32,428 bases of DNA from Gammaproteobacteria bacterium (lineage in GTDB: Bacteria; Pseudomonadota; Gammaproteobacteria; DSM-16500), in contig JABDBK010000019.1 of the NCBI GenBank assembly GCA_013288655.1, forward strand, positions 1 to 32,428, given 5' to 3'. Positions 1-7,721 of the stretch are shown piece by piece (within the stretch, counting starts at the first letter, position 1; the number at the start of each line of letters is the position of its first letter). A program made the position numbers and the translations under genes. The notes under the pieces were generated by a model. That model was not told the origin of the DNA and ran no database searches. It worked only from the letters and a program-made list of their open reading frames with translations.

Positions 1-22
1 AAATATTTTGTTTGCGTTGCAT
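1..22 (-). CDS. 5' end of a divergent gene cut by the left edge
   Basis: Read on the minus strand, a strong ribosome-binding site (GAGGAG, 34-29) is followed six bases later by an ATG at 22-20, with another ATG just before it at 25-23. The open frame then reads MQRKQNI and leaves the window. Only seven codons are visible, so no function can be given. The head-to-head arrangement with the LysR gene at 136 is the usual layout of a LysR regulator and its target, so this gene may be the regulated one. That is inference from position only. Confidence 0.45.
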
Positions 23-49
23 CATAGTCTCCTCAAAAATTAATTAATG

Positions 50-64
50 AATGTATGGACATTA
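50..64. promoter_or_regulatory. Possible LysR-type operator in the divergent promoter region
   Basis: AATGT-ATGG-ACATT is a perfect 5-bp inverted repeat. It also fits the T-N11-A spacing known for LysR-type binding sites (T52 to A64). It sits between the divergent partial gene at the left edge and the lysR-like gene, where an autoregulatory operator would be expected. Short AT-rich dyads arise easily by chance, so this is tentative. Confidence 0.3.
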
Positions 65-135
65 TTTTACTATTGCATTAAAATAAATAAATACATAAAT
101 AGTTATATCACTAATGCACATATTGAAATAATAAT

Positions 136-1047
136 ATGGATAAATTACAAGCACTTAGAGTTTTTTCATCAGCGGCTACTACTAAAAGTTTTACCATTAC
201 TGCCGATCGGCTTAATCTTTCGCCACCCATGGTGAGTCGATATATTGCTGCATTAGAGGAATCTATTGGGGCACGTTTATTTAATCGCACCACACGAAGC
301 ATCACATTGACTGAAGCCGGAACTGATTATTTACACAGGATTACCAACATATTAAATGCGCTCGATGAAGCAGATACACTTGTGCAACAACATGAAGAAG
401 TAAAAGGCACCCTACGCATTTCTGCACCGGCATCACTAGGTGAAAGCCAATTAATGAAACTGATTATTTCCTTTATGCAAAAACATCCCTCTGTTCGTAT
501 AGAGTTAAACCTAGATAATCGCCACGTCAATTTAGTTGAGGAGAATTTTGATTTAGCTATTCGCATCACACATGAAGTCGACCCAGGATTAATCGCGAGA
601 AAACTTTGTATTTGCCAAGCTGTACTTTGTGCTGCGCCTACTTATCTCGAAAAACACGGCCATCCTGCTTCTTTAAAAGAATTAACAAATCACGAGTGTT
701 TAATATTCCCGAACTTTCAACGTCAATCCTGGCAATTTAAACATGACAATCATATTGAAGAAGTCGAAGTACATGGAAAATTACAAATTAATAACATTGA
801 TGCATTAGTCAAAGCTGCTATTGCCGGTCTTGGTATTACACATCAACCCACATTTATGGTGAGTGAATTAATCCGTAAAAGAAAATTACAAATCGTTACT
901 ATCCCTCATTATTTCTTTTTATCACCTACTATTTATGCAGTCTATCCAAGTCGCGAATATTTACCATTAAAAGTACGTGCATTTATCGAAGCACTCATTG
1001 CGTGGGTGACTCCAATACCTCCGTGGGATAAACAGTTTGAAAAATAG
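136..1047 (+). CDS. LysR-family transcriptional regulator
   Basis: The 303-residue protein has the usual LysR length and layout. An N-terminal winged helix-turn-helix (about residues 1-60) includes the recognisable stretches MDKLQALRVF, SFTITADRLNLSPPMVSRY and GARLFNRTTRSITLTEAG. A linker helix follows, then a periplasmic-binding-like effector domain (about 90-295, starting GTLRISAP). The first motif and the compact effector domain resemble the CrgA/DsdC-like group that regulates a divergent neighbour. No strong Shine-Dalgarno precedes ATG 136, but it is the start that keeps the full HTH. The inducer cannot be told from sequence. The next gene, a YceI protein, lies 62 bases downstream on the same strand and could be co-transcribed. 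Confidence 0.9.
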   Translation: MDKLQALRVFSSAATTKSFTITADRLNLSPPMVSRYIAALEESIGARLFNRTTRSITLTEAGTDYLHRITNILNALDEADTLVQQHEEVKGTLRISAPASLGESQLMKLIISFMQKHPSVRIELNLDNRHVNLVEENFDLAIRITHEVDPGLIARKLCICQAVLCAAPTYLEKHGHPASLKELTNHECLIFPNFQRQSWQFKHDNHIEEVEVHGKLQINNIDALVKAAIAGLGITHQPTFMVSELIRKRKLQIVTIPHYFFLSPTIYAVYPSREYLPLKVRAFIEALIAWVTPIPPWDKQFEK

Positions 1048-1109
1048 ATTATGTGCTTCATGTTATTTATATTTTGAGTATAATACATTATTCGAAAAAG
1101 GATGCAAAA

Positions 1110-1682
1110 ATGAATATAATTCCATACAAAAAATGGTTATTTGCTTTATTAGTATTATTTCCTATAGTTTCTATTGCTTCTGTCCCATCATGGAAAATCG
1201 TACCAAGTGAAAGTAACCTGTCTTTTACTGCGAATCAAAATGGTGCTCCTGTCACTGGTACATTTAAAAATTTTACTGGTGAAATTAATTTTGATCCGAA
1301 TCAACTTACTGAGAGCAGTGTTAAAATCATAGTTGATGTGGGCTCAATCTCTGATCCTTATAATCAATTATCTGATACACTAAAAGCACCAGAATGGTTC
1401 AACATAAAGTTTTTTCCTCAAGCGATCTTTCAGTCAAGCCACTTTGTTAAGACAGGTGATAAAATTTTTCAGGCTAAAGGTAATCTCACGATTCGTGATA
1501 AAACACTGCCTATCACACTGACATTCACTCAAGAAGAGTATACACAAAGCAAAGCACGCATGAAAGGAAGCACAACCATTAAACGCACCGCATTTGGAGT
1601 TGGGCAAGGTGAATGGGCTGATACAAAAACTGTAAAAGATGACGTGCAAATTGATTTTACGGTAACAGGAAAAAAGAAATAA
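1110..1682 (+). CDS. YceI-family periplasmic lipid-binding-like protein
   Basis: This 190-residue protein has a signal peptide (KK, then a hydrophobic core LFALLVLFPIVSI, cleavage near residue 24) followed by a YceI domain covering the rest. Family landmarks are WKIVPSESNLSF at the start, GTFKNFTGEINFDP, the DTLKAPEWFNIKFFPQAIF segment, GNLTIRDKTLPITL, and the closing KRTAFGVGQGEW. YceI proteins are lipocalin-like barrels that bind polyisoprenoid or similar amphiphiles in the periplasm; the ligand here is unknown. ATG 1110 is preferred over the upstream in-frame start at 1053 because AAAAGG lies eight bases before it and the signal peptide begins there. Confidence 0.9.
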   Translation: MNIIPYKKWLFALLVLFPIVSIASVPSWKIVPSESNLSFTANQNGAPVTGTFKNFTGEINFDPNQLTESSVKIIVDVGSISDPYNQLSDTLKAPEWFNIKFFPQAIFQSSHFVKTGDKIFQAKGNLTIRDKTLPITLTFTQEEYTQSKARMKGSTTIKRTAFGVGQGEWADTKTVKDDVQIDFTVTGKKK

Positions 1683-1743
1683 CTTCATTGGAAAGTTTTT
1701 TAGTGAAGGTGATTTTGTAGTGCACGAGTCCGTCTTTTTTTGG

Positions 1744-2532
1744 TCAAGTGCTCGATGAATTGATAAAATTGGAAATATCCCTGATCGAATCCGGTGTAAC
1801 AATAAACTCACCTTGAAATGGTGTATCTAATGTTACTAACAAGAAGAGCATCGAAGCTGCCATAATAGCAAAAGTAACCGTACCAAAAATATGTAAATAA
1901 AAACTCACTCTGAAAGCATAATTGATAGCAATAATCAATATTGTACCTAATATAATGACCTCCCATAACTCGGGTGCAAGAACTGCGTGGCTTATTAGAA
2001 TTCTAGCATGACGCGCATTAGAAAGTTCATTGATTGATCTGCTCATGTTATCAAAAACAATGGTTTCAGATTTAGATTGTGGCTCAAAACTTTTAATATC
2101 ATCTAATATTTTTAAAATAAGTTTGTCACCTCGAAGTCCAATTTTTTTAAAATGACTCATTGCTGGCCACTCATTATTGACCACTTCATCTATATAGTTA
2201 AGCAAGTCATGACGTAGCTCATCTTGATAAGATTGTTTCATCCAAGTGCTTTGAATAAAAATATTTTCTAATGCATTTGCTTCATTTTGTACGGCTTGAG
2301 CTGCATGATCTTGATTTGTAATTAAATAAAGACAGAGGAATCCTACCAATACTCCATAGATAATTCCGATAAGAGAACTAATACTGCTGATCGTAGTGTT
2401 GTCTTTATAACGTAATTTCTTAAAAATAAACATTTTATTAATAACAATAAATATAATTGAAACTGCTATAGTGAATGCGATTAAAATTAAAAATACCACC
2501 AAATCAGGAAGTAAATACATAAAATTGGGCAT
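1744..2532 (-). CDS. DUF4239 (bestrophin-like) inner-membrane protein
   Basis: The 262-residue protein has two N-terminal membrane segments (about residues 8-32 and 50-70), a soluble helical middle (about 75-180) and two C-terminal membrane segments (about 184-204 and 208-232). Landmarks of the DUF4239 family are the GxxYGVLVGF segment entering TM2, QNEANALENIF, the Y..EVVNNEWP motif and the TPFQGEFIVTPDSI tail. Members are sometimes called bestrophin-like, but channel activity is unproven. ATG 2532 has GAGG seven bases upstream; the in-frame ATG four codons later is an alternative with AAGGA upstream. It is last in a leftward run after the aconitase gene (83-base gap). Confidence 0.85.
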   Translation of the reverse strand: MPNFMYLLPDLVVFLILIAFTIAVSIIFIVINKMFIFKKLRYKDNTTISSISSLIGIIYGVLVGFLCLYLITNQDHAAQAVQNEANALENIFIQSTWMKQSYQDELRHDLLNYIDEVVNNEWPAMSHFKKIGLRGDKLILKILDDIKSFEPQSKSETIVFDNMSRSINELSNARHARILISHAVLAPELWEVIILGTILIIAINYAFRVSFYLHIFGTVTFAIMAASMLFLLVTLDTPFQGEFIVTPDSIRDISNFINSSST

Positions 2533-2615
2533 ATCCTTGCCTCACTCATTTTAATTACTTAGATCAATTAAAACACACTGTTAGATAAAAATCAAAAAAT
2601 CATAATAATCTAGTG

Positions 2616-4571
2616 CTATACGGCCGTTTTTCCATGTTTTTTAACCCAATTAATTAAACCGCCTGCATTTAAAACCTCAATTTGCCGTTTAGACAAATGA
2701 TGTTGCAATGTAATATTTTCTTTTCCATCTATGGTAGCTTTCACTTTATTACCATGTTTTATCGATTCCATAACATTATCAATAACAATCATACTAGATT
2801 GTTGGATGAGATCGTAATCTTTAGCGTTGACAAATGTGAGTGGTAAAATTCCAAAATTAATTAAATTCTGCCAATGTATACGTGCAAAACTTTTTGCAAT
2901 GACAAGTTGAAGACCAAGATATCGAGGAGCAAGTGCTGCATGTTCGCGACTCGATCCTTGGCCATAATTTTCTCCGCCAATCACAGCATGTTGCATATCT
3001 TTATTTTTCAACTCTGATGCGCGCTTAAAATAAGTAGCATCAATGATATCAAATGAAAATTCGCTGATTTTTGGAATATTGCTTCGAAACGGTAACACTC
3101 TAGCTCCAGCAGGAAGAATTTCATCTGTTGAGATGTTATCTCCCATTTTTAATAGTACTGTTAATTTAATATTCGTTGAAATGGGTTTTAATTCAGGAAT
3201 GGATTTAACATTAGGTCCTTTTATTAATTTTATTTTATTTGCGTCATATGATGATAAAGGTGATTGCATCATGTCTTTATTCATAATGACTTTTTTTATT
3301 TTTTTTATTTTTGGGTATGGAAAATTTAACTCACGAGGATCGGTAATGACCCCAGTCAATGCAGAAGCTGTCGCAACTTCTGGACTACATAAATAGACAC
3401 TATCTTCTATAGTTCCTGATCGTCCTGGAAAATTTCTTGGAACAGTACGTAAACTATTACGACCAGTTGCAGGTGCTTGACCCATACCAATACATCCATT
3501 ACAACCCGTTTGATGTATGCGTGCTCCAGAATGAATAAGCTCACCCAACAATCCATTCTCTGCGAGTTCTTCTAACATGTTGCGCGTCGCAGGATTGATA
3601 TCAAAAGAGACATTGGCATTCACTTGTTTCTTCTTAACCATTTGTGCAGAAATGGCAAAATCACGATATCCTGGATTAGCAGATGAACCTATATAGGATT
3701 GATACACAGCACGTCCTTTGACTTCACGAACCGGTACAACATTACCAGGGCTTGAGGGCAATGCAATGAGCGGTTCTAAAGTGGATAGATCAATTTCATC
3801 ATGTTTATCGTATGTTGCGCCTTTATCAGCGCTCAATGCTATCCAATCTTTTTCGCGTCCATGTGCTTGTAGAAATTTCAATGTTATTTTGTCTGATGGA
3901 AATACTGTTCCAGTAGCACCTAGTTCCGCTCCCATATTAGCAATAACATGTCTATCCCATAAATCCAGATGTTTTAATCCTTCTCCATAATATTCAATAA
4001 CATAACCGACACCTCCTTTTACATTGTGACGACGCAACATTTCTAAAATAATGTCTTTTGCGCTTACCCAATCCGGCATTTTTCCTGTGAGTTTTACACC
4101 CATCACTTTAGGCATTTTGACATAAAATGGGTATCCCGCCATGGCCATTGCAACTTCCAAGCCGCCAGTACCGATAGCTAGCATGCCTAAAGCACCACCT
4201 GCACAAGTATGACTATCAGAACCCACCATAATTTCACCAGGTTTTCCAAAAAATTCCATATGAAGTGGATGGCTTACTCCATTCCCAGCTCGACTGAACC
4301 ATACTCCAAAACGTTGCGCCGCACTTTGTAAAAAAAGATGATCATCCGCATTTTTAAAATCTTCTTGAATAAGATTGTGATCAACGTATTGGACGGATAA
4401 ATCTGTTTTAACACGATCAATGCCCATAGCTTCGAGTTCGAGCATGACAAGTGTTCCGGTTGCATCTTGACAAAGTGTTTGATTAATCTTGAGAGCTATC
4501 TCTTCACCGGCTATCATTTTGCCATCAACGAGGTGTGATTGGATAAGCTTTTCAGTTATATTATTCAGCAT
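2616..4571 (-). CDS. Aconitate hydratase, short single-chain type
   Basis: Predicted to interconvert citrate and isocitrate via cis-aconitate in the cytosol, using a [4Fe-4S] cluster. The three cluster cysteines are visible: one in GSDSHTC (about residue 123) and two in the CxxC of TGCNGCIGMGQAP (about 357 and 360). The C-terminal swivel domain shows GDNISTDEILPAG and GGENYGQGSSREHAALAPRYLG. At 651 residues it is much shorter than AcnA or AcnB (about 860-900) and matches the short aconitase subfamily found in Aquifex-like and assorted proteobacteria. ATG 4571 is chosen because AAGGAG lies five bases before it and overlaps the upstream GTG at 4577. It follows the S53 peptidase gene by 27 bases. 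On a secondary replicon it may be a second aconitase. Related isopropylmalate or homoaconitate dehydratase activity is less likely, since both halves are fused in one chain. Confidence 0.92.
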   Translation of the reverse strand: MLNNITEKLIQSHLVDGKMIAGEEIALKINQTLCQDATGTLVMLELEAMGIDRVKTDLSVQYVDHNLIQEDFKNADDHLFLQSAAQRFGVWFSRAGNGVSHPLHMEFFGKPGEIMVGSDSHTCAGGALGMLAIGTGGLEVAMAMAGYPFYVKMPKVMGVKLTGKMPDWVSAKDIILEMLRRHNVKGGVGYVIEYYGEGLKHLDLWDRHVIANMGAELGATGTVFPSDKITLKFLQAHGREKDWIALSADKGATYDKHDEIDLSTLEPLIALPSSPGNVVPVREVKGRAVYQSYIGSSANPGYRDFAISAQMVKKKQVNANVSFDINPATRNMLEELAENGLLGELIHSGARIHQTGCNGCIGMGQAPATGRNSLRTVPRNFPGRSGTIEDSVYLCSPEVATASALTGVITDPRELNFPYPKIKKIKKVIMNKDMMQSPLSSYDANKIKLIKGPNVKSIPELKPISTNIKLTVLLKMGDNISTDEILPAGARVLPFRSNIPKISEFSFDIIDATYFKRASELKNKDMQHAVIGGENYGQGSSREHAALAPRYLGLQLVIAKSFARIHWQNLINFGILPLTFVNAKDYDLIQQSSMIVIDNVMESIKHGNKVKATIDGKENITLQHHLSKRQIEVLNAGGLINWVKKHGKTAV

Positions 4572-4598
4572 TAGCACTCCTTAGATAGTTGAATAACT

Positions 4599-5903
4599 TT
4601 ATTTTCCACCATAGCCGCGTGGTACGCCAAGACCTGTAGTAAAGTCATATCCTTTTAAAGCGGGATAGCCATTATTTCCAGAAGTAATATCTGTCCAATA
4701 ATTGTGATAATTTTTTATTGCTCCATTATAAATCACTGATAATTCCTGTGTAGTCGAGGTAGCGCCCGAATTTGCTGAATTAATAATACCCGCAAGTGCA
4801 GGAGCTGCTAGACTGGTTCCTCCTGTGGTTATCCATGCTCCTTGACTTGATAAACACAGACTCGAACTCACAGTTTGACACGGTCTGTCTGTGGTTCCGC
4901 AGCATTTATTACCCATGTACATACCTGAGCTTGGAATTTGACAGCAAAATACATCAACCCCTCTAGCAGCAAAAGAAATATCAGGTGTTCCTCGTTGGTT
5001 TCCCACAATTTTTTGGACGTTGTTTTGGTATGAAGGTCGGGTTTCGTAAATACTTGGACCACCCGTCCCTCCTGTTTTACATATGGGATTACAATCATTG
5101 CCAATACCATTATTCCACCAAACCTGATTTACATAGTTACCAAATGCATCACGTATAATACTCGTTCCACCTGCACCTATCACATAAGGAGATGCTGCTG
5201 GATATCTGGCAGGGCCTGAGTAGTCACCAGCGCTTGCAATATAAATAATGCCAGGCGTATTAAAATAAGCATCTAAAACTTTTTCCCCAGGCCATTCTTG
5301 ATTAGAGTTACTGTAAGAAACAATCCCACGTCCGCCATTATATTGTTGTAAAAGATAATTTGCACAAAGAATACCATTCATTAAACCTGTGGTATTTGGA
5401 GCATTTGGATCCAACGTCTGCAACCACCCTTGAGTCTCTATCATATAAATGCTTGCATTAGGTGCCATCGCATGGGCCCATTCAATATCGATTTCGGGCT
5501 CAACGTCACCCGATTCTGCTATACCATAATATTGAGCATCATGAGTCGTATTAGTAACAGCTACACAAGGAGCGGGCCCAGACGGAGTAACATAATATTG
5601 TTGAAAACAAGGATAATTACTATTATTAGCATTACATTGTTGAAATTGACCAGGATAAAACTGGTTATGAAAAAACTGAATTTCTGCCAAAGCATTCGGA
5701 TCATCCACACCATCAATAATGGCGATTGCACCCGAACCAGTATTTGGCACAGCAGTCGTTCCTCCAATGGGACAACCCGGAACAAATGGAGTTAACCCAT
5801 AGATACAAGCCAGGGAAGCGGGTGTTTCTCCACCTGGTAGAGGTAATGAACCGCCATAAGCAAATGGAACATATAAAAAAGCGAAAAATAAAAAATATTT
5901 CAT
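4599..5903 (-). CDS. Exported S53-family (sedolisin) serine-carboxyl peptidase
   Basis: A 434-residue secreted protease. A signal peptide occupies about residues 1-17. All catalytic elements of S53 are visible: the ExxxD pair in VEPEID (E135, D139), the oxyanion Asp in ASAGDYSG (D227) and the nucleophile in TGGTSLAAP (S364). The C-terminal calcium-site pattern is DITSGNNG...GYDFTTGLGVP. There is no large N-terminal activation domain: the catalytic fold begins near residue 58 (AIAIIDGVDDPN). It is rich in Cys (including two CC pairs at about 320-335), suggesting disulfides outside the cytosol. ATG 5903 is favoured over the upstream in-frame start at 5954 by GGAG five bases before it and by the signal peptide. 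It lies 47 bases downstream of an outer-membrane barrel gene. Sedolisins usually work at acidic pH, which would suit a vacuole or acidic niche (inference). Confidence 0.9.
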   Translation of the reverse strand: MKYFLFFAFLYVPFAYGGSLPLPGGETPASLACIYGLTPFVPGCPIGGTTAVPNTGSGAIAIIDGVDDPNALAEIQFFHNQFYPGQFQQCNANNSNYPCFQQYYVTPSGPAPCVAVTNTTHDAQYYGIAESGDVEPEIDIEWAHAMAPNASIYMIETQGWLQTLDPNAPNTTGLMNGILCANYLLQQYNGGRGIVSYSNSNQEWPGEKVLDAYFNTPGIIYIASAGDYSGPARYPAASPYVIGAGGTSIIRDAFGNYVNQVWWNNGIGNDCNPICKTGGTGGPSIYETRPSYQNNVQKIVGNQRGTPDISFAARGVDVFCCQIPSSGMYMGNKCCGTTDRPCQTVSSSLCLSSQGAWITTGGTSLAAPALAGIINSANSGATSTTQELSVIYNGAIKNYHNYWTDITSGNNGYPALKGYDFTTGLGVPRGYGGK

Positions 5904-5950
5904 GTAATCTCCATTTATGATTTTCTTCCATGCAAATGAAAAATATTCGC

Positions 5951-6640
5951 TCAAATCGTATAAGCAGCGCCTATAACAACGTCATATGAATAAATGTGCG
6001 TTGAATGACTATAAGTAGTCATGAAATTTTGGAAGTCAGCATAATCAATCGTGCCATAATCATGATAATTTGCCTCAGTGAATAGGCTAATGTGGTCGGT
6101 AAGTGATTTTGCAATACCCAATCCAGCAGCAAATCCTATTGCATTTTCATTACTGTGATAATGCGTCATAATAGTAGAATTAAAACCAGCAGGCGAATTT
6201 ATCTCATCTTCAAGAAGTGCGTATGAAATGCCTAGTTTTAAATAAGTTGCAATCGAATTAGAAAGCACCAAACCAGGCACAAAAGTCAAATCAAAGTGAT
6301 GACTCATATTAATTTGATCAGAAAAGCTGGTATTTGAGGCACCACTTTGAAAGCTTGCATTGTTACCATCGAAATTCGCTGATAATTGCCCGCCAATAAA
6401 ATAATTCTGACTCATTAATCGGCTATAGCCTAATGCAATACCGCTGGTATAACCGTATTGAATAGATGGCTGTTCGATATTTTGTGGAATGACATCGGTA
6501 CGATCTATATATTTATTATTAAAATCAGCTTGAAAAATACCCGCATCAACTGCAACATAAAATTTGTCATAAGAACTGGCAAGAGCTGATGTAGAAATAA
6601 ATTCCAGTATAACAATACAAATTAATTTATTTAACTTCAT
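5951..6640 (-). CDS. Outer-membrane beta-barrel protein (opacity/OmpA-like small porin fold)
   Basis: The 229-residue protein starts with a signal peptide (MKLNKLICIVILEFISTSALA, cleavage after ALA). Alternating amphipathic strands follow, with aromatic and Gly-rich turns such as GIALGYSRLMSQNYFIGGQL, YLKLGISYALL and FTEANYHDYG. It ends in VVIGAAYTI, a short C-terminal strand typical of eight-stranded barrels. ATG 6640 is preferred over 6646 because AGG lies six bases before it. It heads a leftward run with the S53 peptidase and aconitase. The role (adhesion, porin or structural) cannot be read from the sequence. Confidence 0.75.
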   Translation of the reverse strand: MKLNKLICIVILEFISTSALASSYDKFYVAVDAGIFQADFNNKYIDRTDVIPQNIEQPSIQYGYTSGIALGYSRLMSQNYFIGGQLSANFDGNNASFQSGASNTSFSDQINMSHHFDLTFVPGLVLSNSIATYLKLGISYALLEDEINSPAGFNSTIMTHYHSNENAIGFAAGLGIAKSLTDHISLFTEANYHDYGTIDYADFQNFMTTYSHSTHIYSYDVVIGAAYTI

Positions 6641-6744
6641 ATTCATCCTATATTCAATAGTTAAGACTGGCTTGGAACTTCCTTCGATTAATGCTCCAAG
6701 TCAAACTTTTAGCATTATAACTCTACGAATGATATAGTTGAAAA

Positions 6745-6750
6745 TATAAT
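6745..6750 (+). promoter_or_regulatory. Possible -10 box (TATAAT) for the gene at 6771
   Basis: A perfect TATAAT hexamer lies 20 bases upstream of the GTG start, in the divergent intergenic region. No good -35 hexamer is seen 16-18 bases further up, so the site may depend on an activator or be chance in AT-rich DNA. Confidence 0.3.
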
Positions 6751-6770
6751 CTGTAAAGCAGGGAAAGTGC

Positions 6771-7583
6771 GTGACACCTAAGCAAACTTGGAAGCTATTT
6801 GGGATATTTATCATCCATTTTGGAATGGTTACTAATGTTTTTGCAGAAACTATTAATAATCCATGTGAAGGTCCTTCAGCGCTGCTCAATATTGTAAATA
6901 GACCTACTGTTGCTGATAGTGCTTGCGTCGTTCCATTCAAGGAAGCGGTTCTGGAGTTAGGGTTTCAATACCAGCAACTAACACACTCCGCAGGTTATCA
7001 ACAAAATTTTCCTGAAGCAGACCTGCGAATTGGATTACCTGCCAATAATGAACTGGTTATAGTATTGCCCAATTACATACATCAATCAATGACACCACAC
7101 TCTGGATTCGCTGCAACAACGATGGGTATAAAACATGAAATTGGCTATACACAAACTTGGTTAAGCACAGTGGAAGCTCTCTTCACACTACCAAGTGGTA
7201 GCGCTGCTTTTGGTAGTCAAAATACGGGAGCTGCAGTTAATGGAATTATTAATTACACTTTTAATTCAACTTTTAACCTTTCATTCATGTTTGGTGTTAC
7301 TACACAAACTCAATCCAAGCTAAATGGCGGTCAACGTTTTACGAGTATTAATCCTGATCTGGTTTTAACTTATGTATTAAATCAAAAAATTAACTTTTAT
7401 GGAGAAGTTTATGGTCAAAGTAAAACAGGGCCCGGGGAAGGCAGTGGATTCAATGTTGATGGTGGTATCTTATATCTCCCCTTGTCAAATCTTGAAGTCG
7501 ATCTAGAAGTGGGTCAACGTATGAGCGGCAATCTCAATGGATTTAATCATTATATTGGCACAGGAATGTCTATTCTATTTTAA
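6771..7583 (+). CDS. Outer-membrane protein, MetA-pathway/phenol-degradation (PF13557)-like barrel
   Basis: The 270-residue protein has a signal peptide (hydrophobic stretch FGIFIIHFGMVTNVFA, cleavage after VFA) and a mature part made of alternating strands: AVLELGFQYQQLTH, ADLRIGLPANNELVIVLPNY, MGIKHEIG...WLSTVEALFTLPSG, FNLSFMFGVTTQTQ, LEVDLEVGQRMSG. It ends in ILF with a terminal Phe, the outer-membrane assembly signal. The pattern GIKHEIG...EALFTLPSG is characteristic of the transporter family annotated as a putative phenol-degradation MetA-pathway barrel, although substrate evidence for that family is thin. The start is GTG, supported by AGGGA about six bases upstream; no ATG is better placed. 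Confidence 0.7.
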   Translation: MTPKQTWKLFGIFIIHFGMVTNVFAETINNPCEGPSALLNIVNRPTVADSACVVPFKEAVLELGFQYQQLTHSAGYQQNFPEADLRIGLPANNELVIVLPNYIHQSMTPHSGFAATTMGIKHEIGYTQTWLSTVEALFTLPSGSAAFGSQNTGAAVNGIINYTFNSTFNLSFMFGVTTQTQSKLNGGQRFTSINPDLVLTYVLNQKINFYGEVYGQSKTGPGEGSGFNVDGGILYLPLSNLEVDLEVGQRMSGNLNGFNHYIGTGMSILF

Positions 7584-7693
7584 TCCGTAAAAGTTATGGC
7601 ATCTTACCTAATGGCGAACCCGCAACAGCTCATTTATCGTTATCTGATAGCTCAGGCGATTCAGCGATTTTTGAATATATCGATGGCAAATAG
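7583..7693 (+). pseudogene. Relic of a choloylglycine hydrolase / penicillin V acylase-family gene
   Basis: One frame just after the barrel gene (codons from 7592) reads SYGILPNGEPATAHLSLSDS and continues SGDSAIFEYIDGK before a TAG at 7691. The block AHLSLSDxSGDSAIFEYIDGK closely matches the internal strand-turn region of Ntn-hydrolase amidases of the choloylglycine hydrolase/penicillin V acylase family. There is no start, no N-terminal catalytic Cys and no continuation, so this is a fragment of about 35 codons left by deletion. It lies between two envelope or secreted-enzyme genes and marks past gene loss. Confidence 0.7.
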
Positions 7694-7721
7694 GAAAAAT
7701 CATGTTATTCGAAATATATGA

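Noticed and set aside
1434-1811. Minus-strand 125-codon frame under the YceI gene
   Set aside because: Overlaps two well-supported genes in other frames, with no recognisable domain or ribosome-binding site.
3043-3396. Plus-strand frame within the aconitase gene
   Set aside because: Antisense shadow of a strongly supported enzyme; no domain, no ribosome-binding site.
4572-4577. GTG start for aconitase two codons upstream
   Set aside because: The AAGGAG ribosome-binding site overlaps this GTG, so it can only serve ATG 4571.
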